From CAIYPG01 sp903864555 (GTDB lineage: Bacteria; Pseudomonadota; Gammaproteobacteria; Burkholderiales; SG8-39), in NCBI GenBank assembly GCA_947474715.1, contig CANJJT010000002.1, positions 62,001 through 126,000 of the forward strand: a stretch of 64,000 nucleotides of DNA. The letters are read 5' to 3'. Both the position numbers and the translations under genes were made by a program. The notes below the pieces were generated by a model. The model was not told where the DNA came from. It worked only from the letters and a program-made list of their open reading frames with translations, and made no database searches. Shown here in pieces: positions 25,749 through 33,596 of this stretch (position 1 is the first letter of the stretch; every line of letters begins with the position of its first letter).

Positions 25749-26450
25749 ATGACACGCCCGCAATCCATCCCCCATGGCGGACTGATTTCCCGCAAGGTCG
25801 AGGAGATCAACGAAGTCCTCAACGCCCTGCTGGAAGAGGAGCAGTCCGTCACCACCATCCTGGACAAGGAAGGCACGGCCTTCAGCTCGCAACTGGTGTT
25901 CATCGACCCGCAACGGCACTATATCTGCCTCGCCCTGTCGGCCAATCCGCAGGCCAACGCCTCGCTGCTGGCACGCCCGCGCGCGAGCTTCATCTCGGCC
26001 TCGCCGCACTGGCACCACGAATTCGTGGCGGCCGAACCATGCCGATCCGAACTGCTGGGCGAACCGGTGATACGCATGGCCTTTCCCAGTGTCGTGGTCA
26101 GCCAGGAACGGCGCCGTGTCGAACCGCGTGCCGAAGCCCCGGGCCCCTTCATGCTGAAGTGCCTGGCCGACGCGCGCGGCATTGCCCCTTTCGAGGGTGA
26201 CATCATCGACATCAGCCATCGCGGCATTGGTTTTCTGCTCTACCAGGTGGACATCACGCTGGAGCCGGGCACGGTGCTGCACGGCTGCCGCATCGAGCGC
26301 GCCGGCGAAGCGCCCATCTCGGTGGACCTGGAAGTCCGCTATTCCACCAGCGTGCCCCTGCCCAACGGCGGCTACGCGCACCGCTCCGGCTGCCTGTTCC
26401 TCAATCCCACGCGGCGCGTGACCGAACTGATCGAGGCCTTCAACGCCTGA
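25749..26450 (+). CDS. YcgR-type flagellar brake protein (c-di-GMP-binding PilZ domain)
   Basis: 233 aa. An N-terminal YcgR-like domain (about 10-105) is followed by a PilZ domain (about 112-230) with both c-di-GMP motifs: the RRRVEPR element (RxxxR) and DISHRGIGF (D/NxSxxG). Such proteins bind c-di-GMP and slow the flagellar motor or act as other c-di-GMP effectors. No flagellar genes are nearby, so its target is open. Confidence 0.88.
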   Translation: MTRPQSIPHGGLISRKVEEINEVLNALLEEEQSVTTILDKEGTAFSSQLVFIDPQRHYICLALSANPQANASLLARPRASFISASPHWHHEFVAAEPCRSELLGEPVIRMAFPSVVVSQERRRVEPRAEAPGPFMLKCLADARGIAPFEGDIIDISHRGIGFLLYQVDITLEPGTVLHGCRIERAGEAPISVDLEVRYSTSVPLPNGGYAHRSGCLFLNPTRRVTELIEAFNA

Positions 26451-26503
26451 GGCAGGCGGGTGGCGTTCCGTCACCGGGATCATGTGCAAACGGTCTCGCC
26501 GCG

Positions 26504-27493
26504 TTACTCCCCGACGATCCCCAGGTCGGTGATCAGCTTGCCCCAGGCAGCCCGCTCCGACTGCAGGAAGGCGGTCAGTTGCTCCGGTGTGCCGCCGGTC
26601 ACTTCCAGCCCCAGCTTCTCCGTCTGCGCCCGGTAGGACGGCTTGTTCACCGCGGCATTGCCCGCGGCATTCATGCGCGAAACGATGGCGGTCGGCAGCC
26701 TGGCTGGCGCGACGATGCACCAGAAGGTGTAGGTGGTGAAGCCCTTCAATCCGGCCTCGGTGAAGGACGGCACATCAGGCAAGGCTGCAACACGCTTGTC
26801 CGAAGAAATGGCGAGGATACGCAGCTTGCCTGAACGCACCTGCTCCGACAGTTGCAGCGGATGGCCGAAGGTCATGTGGATCTGCCCGGCGAGCAGGTCG
26901 GTGAGCGCAGGACCGGTGCCCTTGTAGGGAATGTGCACCAGGTGGATGCCCGCCATGTGCTCGAACATTTCGCCGGCCAGGTGACTGCCGGTGCCCACGC
27001 CGGCGCTGCTGTAGTTGAACCTGCCCGGCCCGGCCTTGGCGAGCGCAATGAACTCACGCAGGTTCTTTGCCGGCACCTGCGGATTCACGTACAGGGCCAG
27101 GCCGTTGCGCGTGAGATTGACCACCGAGGTGAAATCCCGGTCCGGGTCATAGGGCAGGGTCTTGCCGGCGTTCTTCGCCAGATAGGGTGCCGAAATCAGG
27201 CTGCCCGCCGCACCGAACAGGAAGGTGTAGCCATCGGGTGTGGCGCGCGCCACCAGTTCCGAGCCGACCGATCCGCCTGCGCCAGGCCGGTGCTCCATCA
27301 GCACCGACTGCCCGAGTTCCGTCGTCAGCAGGTCCACCACGGGACGCATCACCACGTCGCCGATGCCACCGGCGGCAAAGGGCATGACGATGCGCACCGG
27401 CTTCTGCGGCCAGGTCTGGGCCTGTGCGGGCTGCAGTGCTGCGAGGCTGAGTGCGAGGACGGCGAAGGCGCTGCGGATGTGGATGCGGGTCAT
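26504..27493 (-). CDS. Bug/TctC-type substrate-binding protein (5)
   Basis: 329 aa. The signal peptide spans about 1-25 (MTRIHIRSAFAVLALSLAAL, ending AQAQ). Motifs are VRIVMPFAAGGIGDVVMRPV, RPGAGGSVGSELVARATPDG, GTGSHLAGEMFEHMAGI, HIPYKGTGPALTDLLAGQIH and GTPEQLTAFLQSE. GAGGAAG precedes the ATG at 27493. It is on the same strand and downstream of the selenoprotein gene, separated by 430 bp of repeat-rich DNA, so cotranscription is uncertain. Confidence 0.93.
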   Translation of the reverse strand: MTRIHIRSAFAVLALSLAALQPAQAQTWPQKPVRIVMPFAAGGIGDVVMRPVVDLLTTELGQSVLMEHRPGAGGSVGSELVARATPDGYTFLFGAAGSLISAPYLAKNAGKTLPYDPDRDFTSVVNLTRNGLALYVNPQVPAKNLREFIALAKAGPGRFNYSSAGVGTGSHLAGEMFEHMAGIHLVHIPYKGTGPALTDLLAGQIHMTFGHPLQLSEQVRSGKLRILAISSDKRVAALPDVPSFTEAGLKGFTTYTFWCIVAPARLPTAIVSRMNAAGNAAVNKPSYRAQTEKLGLEVTGGTPEQLTAFLQSERAAWGKLITDLGIVGE

Positions 27494-27551
27494 GCTTCCT
27501 CCTGTTTCATTGCATGGGCAAAGTCCCTGCCCCTTGTTCAAATCACGCCTG

Positions 27552-27622
27552 CGAAATCCTCCGCTCGCGCTTGCGCGCGAGCCACCCCCTTGGACAAGGC
27601 TCTTCACCGATTTCCGGAGGAA
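27552..27622. repeat. Degenerate arm of the inverted-repeat element family
   Basis: Diverged version of the element arm: GAAATCCTCC, a hairpin GCTCGCGC-TT-GCGCGCGAGC, then CCACCCCCTTGGACAAGG, continuing with CTCTTCACCGATTTCCGGAGGA. The last part also matches 39785-39827 and, inverted, 27835-27872 and 40135-40168. The hairpin sequence differs from those of the other copies but keeps its pairing. Confidence 0.55.
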
Positions 27623-27731
27623 TGAACTGCGCTCCAGGATGAGTCAATACACCGCGTCTTTATCCTGAAAGGTACCTTTTCGGTGCCTGTAAATTGCGAC
27701 TTGAGCATTGCTGAACACTGTGAATCCCCGG

Positions 27732-27816
27732 CGTCATCCCCGTGGAAACGGGGATCCAGTGTCTCTCGCCTGAACAAAACTGAAGACACTGGATTCCCGC
27801 TTTCGCGGGAATGACG
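27732..27816. repeat. 85-bp inverted repeat of the GTCATTCCCGCG...GGGAATCCAGTG type
   Basis: Two outward arms of about 33 bp, each itself a hairpin: CGTCATCCCCGTGGAAACGG and onward at the left, AGACACTGGATTCCCGCTTT and onward at the right, with a 19-bp centre. These arms are a widespread repeat type in beta- and gammaproteobacteria, similar to neisserial dRS3-like repeats. It lies in the 430-bp gene-free stretch between Bug(5) and the selenoprotein gene. Confidence 0.75.
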
Positions 27817-27834
27817 GTATTGGGAATAGAACTC

Positions 27835-27872
27835 CCCGGAAACGTTAAAAAACCTTTGACAAGGGGGTTAAC
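27835..27872. repeat. Single arm of the CCCCCTTGTCAAAGG repeat family
   Basis: CCCCGGAAACGTT, then AACCTTTGACAAGGGGGTTAAC. This is the inverted counterpart of 39785-39827. It lies about 50 bp beyond the stop of the minus-strand selenoprotein gene and could also act as its transcript-end hairpin. Confidence 0.55.
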
Positions 27873-27923
27873 ACTGCGCGGCAGCACGGTGCGAACGCTT
27901 TCACAGCGTACCGCCCCATACCC

Positions 27924-29564
27924 TTACTTGAAATCCCCCGGCAGCCATGGGCTGCCATCGGGTTTCAGTACTGCCCTGGTCACCGAGCGCGTGCCGCCGA
28001 AGGTGGGGACGTACATGGAGTGTTTGCCGGTGCCGCCGGCCACCACGATCATGAAATCCTCCCAGCGTTGCGCCAGCGGTACACCGGTGTCCAGCGGCCG
28101 GTCCTTGAAGCGCTTGGGCAGGTAACGGCGCAGGCGGCGCTCGATCTGCTCGGCCGAAAAATGCGACAGCGGGATGCGCGCGTCCTCGTAGAAGGCACGC
28201 CGCACATCGTCCTTGGAGTAGCCATCCTTGGCGATGGTCCCGGCATGCTCGGGCCCGAGCAGCACCAGTGGTTCGCCAGCATGGTTGACGTTGTTCTGCC
28301 CGGTCTCGGTGATGGTGTGACCGATCATGGTCAGCAGGCCGCCGGCATTGGTGCTGTCGTGGTCGTTGATGTTGTGCGGGGCTTCCGCACCGATCATGGT
28401 CACGGTGCTCACCTCAGGCGCAAAGCCGCGCTCGGCGCGCAGCGACGGCCAGGTGGCCGGCAGCGCCGCCTCGTTCTCGGCAATGCAGTAGGTGTACTTG
28501 CCCGGATGACCCATGGTGGCCTTGTCCATCTCCACCGGCTTGGCGCCACCGATATTGAGCAGGATGAGGCGTATGGCGCGCCCCACCACGCCATTGGACC
28601 AGGGGCCGGGGCCGAACAGGCCGCTGCCCGAATGAATGCCCAGGGTCTCGGCCAGCGGTCCGCTCACCAGCATCAGCGGCGCCACGCAGTGCGTGGTGCC
28701 CTGGATGCCGTAGAGATTGAACTGTTCCTCGACCATGCCCTGCACCGCGGCGATGATGAGCGGCATGTGCTGCGGCTTGGCACCGGCCATCACCGCATTG
28801 GCAGCGATGCATTCGATGGTGGCCACTCCCATCTTGGGCGCCATCACGGCCACCACATGGCTGCCCGGGTAACCGGAGGCCTGCACCATGGCGCTGACAC
28901 GCGCCTCGGTGGGCGGCGCGGCCAGCATGCCATCGCTCCAGCCGCGCGCCATGAATTCCTGTTGCAGCGCGCCCCATTCGTCGCTGATGTCCAGATCCAC
29001 CCATTCGCTGCGCACCTTGACCTCTTCCACCAGCGGGGCCGGCAGCGGCGAGGTGAGCTTGGCGATGAGTTCCTCGTAGACCGCGTCGATCTTCGCGATC
29101 ACATTGGGCACCGGCAGGCCGCCCAGCGGGTGCGGCATGATCGCCGCCTGCAGGTTGGGCAGGCCGAACACGCGCGACTGGTTGCGCGCCAGCGCCGTGA
29201 AAGGCGTGGTCATCAGCAGCACGGCGGGTACGCCGCGCTTTTCCATCTCTACGGCGTCGTGGACACTCCACGACGTGCAGGAGCCTCAGTCGCCGAAGCC
29301 GGTGATGACGACGTCGCAGTTATCCTGCAGGGATTGCAGCATCGCCGGGGTGGCCGGCATGGAGGCGGCGTTCTTGGAGACGTAGTGGCTCTGCATGCCC
29401 GGGAAGCTCTCGCGCAGGCGACGGTCGAGGTGCTCCATGACGCGGTCAGCCGGGGGCTTGGTGTTGTCGAGAAAACCGATGCGCAGACCCTGCAGCGACT
29501 TCGGCCGTGCCACCGCAGTAACTTTCGAGGGCTGTAACTGCGCCTCGGGTGAACAGATTCTCAC
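27924..29564 (-). CDS. UGSC-motif selenoprotein (in-frame TGA decoded as selenocysteine)
   Basis: Read through one in-frame TGA (29286-29288), the gene gives 546 residues. The N-terminal UGSC domain (about 1-190) has VVITGFGD, then U93-G-S-C96, then TSWSVHDAVEMEKRGVPAVL: a redox UxxC motif in a family known as UGSC selenoproteins. The C-terminal domain (about 195-546) is homologous to the separate protein at 21268-22317. The start is GTG at 29564 with AAGGAG five bases upstream. A SECIS-like hairpin follows the TGA. The reaction is unknown; a selenol-dependent reduction coupled to organic-acid catabolism is inferred from the Bug and FMN-dehydrogenase neighbours. Ordinary annotation would split it into a 92-aa ORF and a separate 440-aa ORF from the ATG at 29246. 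The genes for selenocysteine insertion (selA, selB, selC, selD) are not in this window. Confidence 0.85.
29255..29288 (-). promoter_or_regulatory. Bacterial SECIS-like hairpin after the selenocysteine codon
   Basis: Counting the T of TGA as 1, bases 14-21 (CGTCGTGG) pair perfectly with 27-34 (CCACGACG). The loop is A22-G23-U24-G25-U26, or a GUG triloop if A22 pairs with U26. G23 and U24 are the positions needed for SelB recognition in E. coli fdhF. Stem, spacing and loop all fit a bSECIS. Confidence 0.75.
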
Positions 29565-29636
29565 ATTGACTCCTTTTTGCTCGATGGTTTGATGTCCGGG
29601 GTCAGCAGGGCCGTGCGGGACGGACCTGCCGCTATG

Positions 29637-29666
29637 GCAGCGAACGCAGATTTGCGTTCACGCTGC
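29637..29666 (-). terminator. Hairpin after the 2-hydroxy-acid dehydrogenase gene
   Basis: GCAGC-GAACGCA-GATT-TGCGTTC-(AC)-GCTGC, a 12-bp stem with a two-base bulge, lies about 40 bp after the minus-strand stop at 29705. No T-run follows. It separates that gene from the selenoprotein start at 29564. Confidence 0.5.
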
Positions 29667-29704
29667 GAAGACCCGCCCTGCAGGCGCGGGCCGGCGGTGT
29701 GGCC

Positions 29705-30922
29705 TCAGGCCACCTTCCGCACCGCCGGCCGGTCGGCACGGCCGGTGAGTTCCGGGTCGACATGGCGTAGCAGCACGCTGGAATCGATTTCATCCACGGT
29801 GTTGCAGCCGATCTGGCCCATGGTGCGCGTGATTTCCTCCCGGTACAGCTGCAGCGCGCGAGAGGCGCCCGCGTAACCGGCTGCGGCCGTGCCAAACAAC
29901 GTGCCCCGTCCGACCAGCACCAGGTCCGCGCCCATGGCCAGGGCCTTGACGATGTCGGTGCCGCGGCGAAAGCCGCTGTCCACGATCACCGTGGTCTTGT
30001 GGCCCACCGCCTTGATGATGGAGGGCAGCACCTCGATGGGCGTGGGCGCCGAATCGAAATTGCGCCCGCCGTGGTTGGACACGATGACGCCGTCGGCGCC
30101 CTGCTCCAGGGACATCTCGGCATCGTCCGGATGCAGGATGCCCTTCACCAGCAGCTTGCCCGGCCACATGTCGCGCAGGGCCTTCAGGTCTTCCCAGTTG
30201 AGCGTGTCATTGCGCGTCTCGCCGCCATTGCCGTATTCGGAGGTAATGCGGCCGCGCAGTTCGGCCGGAAAATTCTCCCGCTGCGGCATGCCACCGTTGG
30301 CGATGTAGCGGCCCAGGCAGCCCAGCATCCAGCGTGGGTGGGTGAGCACATCCAGGGTGTTCTTGCGGTTGTAGCTGAAGGGCACGGAAAAGCCGTTGCG
30401 CCGGTTGTACTCGCGGTTGCCCGCCACCGTGCCGTCCACCGTCACCAGCAGCGCCTCGAAGCCGGCGGCGGCGGCGCGCTTGACCAGCTGGTGGGAGAGC
30501 GAGCGGTCCTTCCACATGTACAACTGCATCCACAGCGTGCCGCCCACCTCGTCACGGATCTGCTCCATGCTGGTGATGGAGCCAGTGGCCAGGGAGAACG
30601 GAATGCCGGCATCGCGCGCGGCCTTGGCCAGCTCGAGCTCGCCCTTGTACCACATCATCCCGGCCACGCCGGTGGGGGCGATGGCGATGGGCATGTTGAT
30701 CGGCTTGCCGAAGATGGTGGTCTTGGGGCTGCGCTTGGACACATCGCGCAGCATGCGCGGCACCAGGCGGATGTTGTCGAACACCTCGCGGTTGTGGCGC
30801 AGGATCACTTCGTCTTCAGTGCCGCGGTCGACGAATTCGAACAGCCACTTGGGCAGGCGCTGCTTGGCCATGTCACGCAGGTCAAATATGTTCTGTGCAT
30901 CTGCCGGATCAGGAAAAAACAT
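29705..30922 (-). CDS. FMN-dependent alpha-hydroxy-acid dehydrogenase/oxidase (LldD family)
   Basis: 405-residue TIM-barrel flavoprotein that oxidises an L-2-hydroxy acid to the 2-oxo acid. Motifs are FEFVDRGTEDEVILRHNREV at the N-terminus, MPIAIAPTGVAGM, FSLATGSITSMEQI, LWMQLYMWKDR and LLVTVDGTVAGNREYNRRNG. The catalytic His-containing loop is VIVSNHGGRNFDSAPTPIEV, and the phosphate-binding end is VDSGFRRGTDIVKALAMGAD. AGGAGGGG lies before the ATG at 30922; the frame is open further upstream but without homology. The gene lies upstream of the selenoprotein gene on the same strand, so the two may act in one pathway. Substrate unknown. Confidence 0.93.
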   Translation of the reverse strand: MFFPDPADAQNIFDLRDMAKQRLPKWLFEFVDRGTEDEVILRHNREVFDNIRLVPRMLRDVSKRSPKTTIFGKPINMPIAIAPTGVAGMMWYKGELELAKAARDAGIPFSLATGSITSMEQIRDEVGGTLWMQLYMWKDRSLSHQLVKRAAAAGFEALLVTVDGTVAGNREYNRRNGFSVPFSYNRKNTLDVLTHPRWMLGCLGRYIANGGMPQRENFPAELRGRITSEYGNGGETRNDTLNWEDLKALRDMWPGKLLVKGILHPDDAEMSLEQGADGVIVSNHGGRNFDSAPTPIEVLPSIIKAVGHKTTVIVDSGFRRGTDIVKALAMGADLVLVGRGTLFGTAAAGYAGASRALQLYREEITRTMGQIGCNTVDEIDSSVLLRHVDPELTGRADRPAVRKVA

Positions 30923-31189
30923 GGCCCCTCCTAGGTCATTGATAGTCGGTGAGACGCCGGGCGGGTGGTTCTGCTGCCACCGCGGGCCGCAGGCGTCCTT
31001 CTGGTCCTTCGAGTCCTTCGTCCTGGGCCGCTTTCCCCGTTGCCGCCACATCACCGTCACAGGGTCGCCGCCGCAGGGCGTAATTGTGCGCCTATTTTCA
31101 GACAGGCCGAAATGGCGGGCGCCCCTCTGGCCGGCACGCCGTCCACAACGCCGGGAAGACCTGCCCTTGTCCTGTCTTTGTCGTGCCCT

Positions 31190-31203
31190 TTGAGCAGGAT
31201 CAA
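31190..31203 (+). promoter_or_regulatory. FNR/ANR-like box upstream of the SulP gene
   Basis: TTGAG-CAGG-ATCAA, one base from the FNR/ANR consensus TTGAT-N4-ATCAA. TAGGGT at 31225-31230 lies 21 bp downstream, which would place the box near -41.5 as in a class II activator site. The ATG is 47 bp beyond the box. The rest of 30923-31250 shows no gene. Confidence 0.5.
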
Positions 31204-31250
31204 TACCCCGGGCCCGCGGCGGGTTAGGGTCATCGGGAAGGAAGAACACC

Positions 31251-33530
31251 ATGACCGCCACTGACCAGACACCCGCAGCAACGCCTGCGCTCACCACACC
31301 AGCGCCTGCACCAGCCCCCGGCCCGGCCTCTGCCGGACCAGGCAAACTGACCAATGACCTGTGGGGCGGCCTGGCGGCCATGCTGGTCGCCCTGCCCTCG
31401 GCCATCGCCTTCGGGGTGGCGACTTTCGCCGCCCTGGGCGAAGGCTTCGCCGCCCAGGGCGCGCTGGCCGGGATGCTGGGTGCCACGGCCCTGGGCCTGG
31501 TGGCCTCGGCCTGGGGCGGGGCACCGCGCCTGATCAGCGCACCGTGCGCACCGGCCGCGGCAGTGCTCTCGGCACTGGCACTGGAACTGTCGCAGCGCGG
31601 CGCGGAAGCCCCGGAGATCATGCTCATGCTGCTGGTGACCGCGGCGCTGGCCGGCGGCCTGCAGATCCTGTTCGGCACCGTGGGCCTGGGCCGGCTGATC
31701 AAGTACATGCCCTACCCCGTGGTGAGCGGCTATCTGAGCGGCGTGGGCCTCACCATCATCCTCAGCCAGATTCCCAAGCTGCTGGGCGCCCCCACCGGGG
31801 CCAGTTGGCAGGAAGCGCTGGCGCTGCCTTCGGTGTGGACCTGGCAGGCGGCCGCGGTGGGCGCCATCACCATCGCCGTGATGATGCTGGCCCCGCGCCT
31901 GACCAAGGCAGTCCCTGCCGCGATCCTGGCGCTGGTGGCCGGCGTGCTGGCCTACTTCTCGTTCTCGCTGCTCGACCCGGCGCTGCTGCAGTTGCGCAAC
32001 AACCCGCTGGTGATCGGCCCGATGGGCGGCGAGGGTCCGGGCTTCATGGATACGCTGACCATGCGCTGGAAGGCGGCGGAGACCCTGGGCTGGTCGCAGC
32101 TGGCCCAACTGGCCGTGCCGGCGATGACGCTGGCAGTGCTGCTCTCCATCGACTCGCTGAAGACCTGCGTCGTGCTGGATGCCATGACCCGCTCGCGCCA
32201 TGACTCCAACCGCACCCTCATCGGCCAGGGCCTGGGCAATCTCGCCTCCGCAGCAACCGGCGGCGTGCCGGGTGCGGGCACCATGGGCGCCACGCTGGTC
32301 AATATCGCCAGCGGCGGACGCACCCGCTGGTCCGGCCTCATCGAAGGGGCGCTGGCGCTGCTGGCCTTCCTGCTGCTCGCTCCGGTGCTCGCCTGGGTGC
32401 CCATCGGTGCGCTGGCCGGCATCCTGATCGTCATCGGCATGCGCATGCTCGACCGCGACAGCCTGCATTTCCTGAGGTCACGCCAGACCATGCTGGACTT
32501 CGCCGTGATCGCAGCCGTGGTCATCGTCGCGCTGACGGTCGGCCTGATCGCCGCCTCCGGCACGGGCATCCTGCTGGCCATCGCCCTGTTCGTGCGTGAG
32601 CAGGTCGGCGGCGCGGTGGTGGCGCACAAGGGCTATGGCAACCGCATGTTCTCCAAGCGCGTGCACACCACCGAGGAAATGGAAATCCTGGAGAAGCAGG
32701 GCGAACAGACTGTGGTCTTCGAACTGCAGGGCAGCCTGTTCTTCGGCACCACTGACCAGCTCTACACAGCGCTCGAGCCGGAACTGGCAACGCACCGCCA
32801 CCTGATACTCGACTTCCGGCGCGTGCAGTCGGTGGATGTCACCGCCGTGCACCTGCTGCAGCAGATCGAGGACCGTCTGGCCGAGCGCGGCGCGCAACTG
32901 CTGTTCAGCAACGTGCCCAAGCGCGTGCCCAGCGGACGCGACCTGCACCAGTATTTCCAGGAGGTCGGCCTGGCGAAGTCCACGGGCGTGGAAAGCCATG
33001 CGCACGTCTTCGATGAACTGGATGACGCACTGGAGTGGGTGGAAGAGCGGCTGATCGAGGAGGCGCATGTGGCGCAGGCCCGGGAAAAGCCGCTGGAACT
33101 GCGCGAGATCGACCTGTTCGCACGGCGCAAGCAGGACACGCTGGCGGCGCTGGAAGCCTGCATGGAAGCCCGCGCCTGCAAGGCGGGCGAGCGCATCTTC
33201 GCGCGCGGCGATACCGGCGACGAGATCTACCTGATCCGGCGCGGCGCGGTGCGCATCATGCTGCCATTGGCGGACGGCCGCAGCCACCACCTGGCCACCT
33301 TCGGCCGCGGCTCCTTCTTCGGCGAGATGGCCTTCCTCGACCAGCAACCGCGCTCGGCCGAAGCAGTCGCCTTCACCGACTGCGATCTGTATGTGCTGTC
33401 ACGGCAGCGTTTCGACGCACTCGTGGAGTCCCACAAACGCCTGGGCCTGGGCATGATGGAAGGTCTGGCACGGGTGCTCTCGGCGAGGCTGCGACATGCC
33501 GATGCCGAGCTGAATGCACTGGAGGGGTAG
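31251..33530 (+). CDS. SulP-family anion transporter with STAS and cyclic-nucleotide-binding domains
   Basis: 759 aa. An Ala/Pro-rich N-terminus (1-30) precedes about 12-14 membrane segments (about 35-440) with SulP signatures (LPSAIAFGVATFAALG, LISAPCAPAAAVLSALAL, KYMPYPVVSGYLSGVGLTII, GGVPGAGTMGATLVNIASGG). A STAS domain follows (about 478-590, VVFELQGSLFFGTTDQLYTA). A C-terminal cNMP-binding domain (about 630-745) has the phosphate-cassette-like FGEMAFLDQQPRSA. Inner-membrane transport of sulfate, bicarbonate or an organic anion is expected, gated by a nucleotide. An FNR-like box precedes it; the gene at 33597 is convergent. Confidence 0.92.
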   Translation: MTATDQTPAATPALTTPAPAPAPGPASAGPGKLTNDLWGGLAAMLVALPSAIAFGVATFAALGEGFAAQGALAGMLGATALGLVASAWGGAPRLISAPCAPAAAVLSALALELSQRGAEAPEIMLMLLVTAALAGGLQILFGTVGLGRLIKYMPYPVVSGYLSGVGLTIILSQIPKLLGAPTGASWQEALALPSVWTWQAAAVGAITIAVMMLAPRLTKAVPAAILALVAGVLAYFSFSLLDPALLQLRNNPLVIGPMGGEGPGFMDTLTMRWKAAETLGWSQLAQLAVPAMTLAVLLSIDSLKTCVVLDAMTRSRHDSNRTLIGQGLGNLASAATGGVPGAGTMGATLVNIASGGRTRWSGLIEGALALLAFLLLAPVLAWVPIGALAGILIVIGMRMLDRDSLHFLRSRQTMLDFAVIAAVVIVALTVGLIAASGTGILLAIALFVREQVGGAVVAHKGYGNRMFSKRVHTTEEMEILEKQGEQTVVFELQGSLFFGTTDQLYTALEPELATHRHLILDFRRVQSVDVTAVHLLQQIEDRLAERGAQLLFSNVPKRVPSGRDLHQYFQEVGLAKSTGVESHAHVFDELDDALEWVEERLIEEAHVAQAREKPLELREIDLFARRKQDTLAALEACMEARACKAGERIFARGDTGDEIYLIRRGAVRIMLPLADGRSHHLATFGRGSFFGEMAFLDQQPRSAEAVAFTDCDLYVLSRQRFDALVESHKRLGLGMMEGLARVLSARLRHADAELNALEG

Positions 33531-33549
33531 CGGCCGAGGCTCCAACGTG

Positions 33550-33577
33550 GTTTAGCCCCTTGTCAAAGGGGGTTTAC
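33550..33577. terminator. Palindromic repeat arm between convergent SulP and Pap genes
   Basis: GTTTAGCCCCTTGTCAAAGGGGGTTTAC: the same palindromic arm as in the 255-bp elements, here alone. It sits 20 bp after the SulP stop and 20 bp before the convergent Pap stop, so it probably serves both as a hairpin at the transcript ends. Confidence 0.55.
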
Positions 33578-33596
33578 ACCGCCGGGGATCACGCCA

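Noticed and set aside
29286..29288. TGA as a nonsense mutation in the UGSC gene
   Set aside because: The following GSC codons, the hairpin with G23-U24 and intact sequence on both sides favour selenocysteine; still to be confirmed by Sec machinery.
28020..29537. Plus-strand open frame of 505 codons opposite the selenoprotein gene
   Set aside because: Shadow frame: low-complexity His/Gly/Arg-rich product and no motifs, while the minus strand has clear homology and a ribosome-binding site.
30923..31708. Upstream extension of the 2-hydroxy-acid dehydrogenase frame
   Set aside because: The extension is low-complexity and overlaps the SulP gene in antisense; the start at 30922 has AGGAGGGG and matches family ends.
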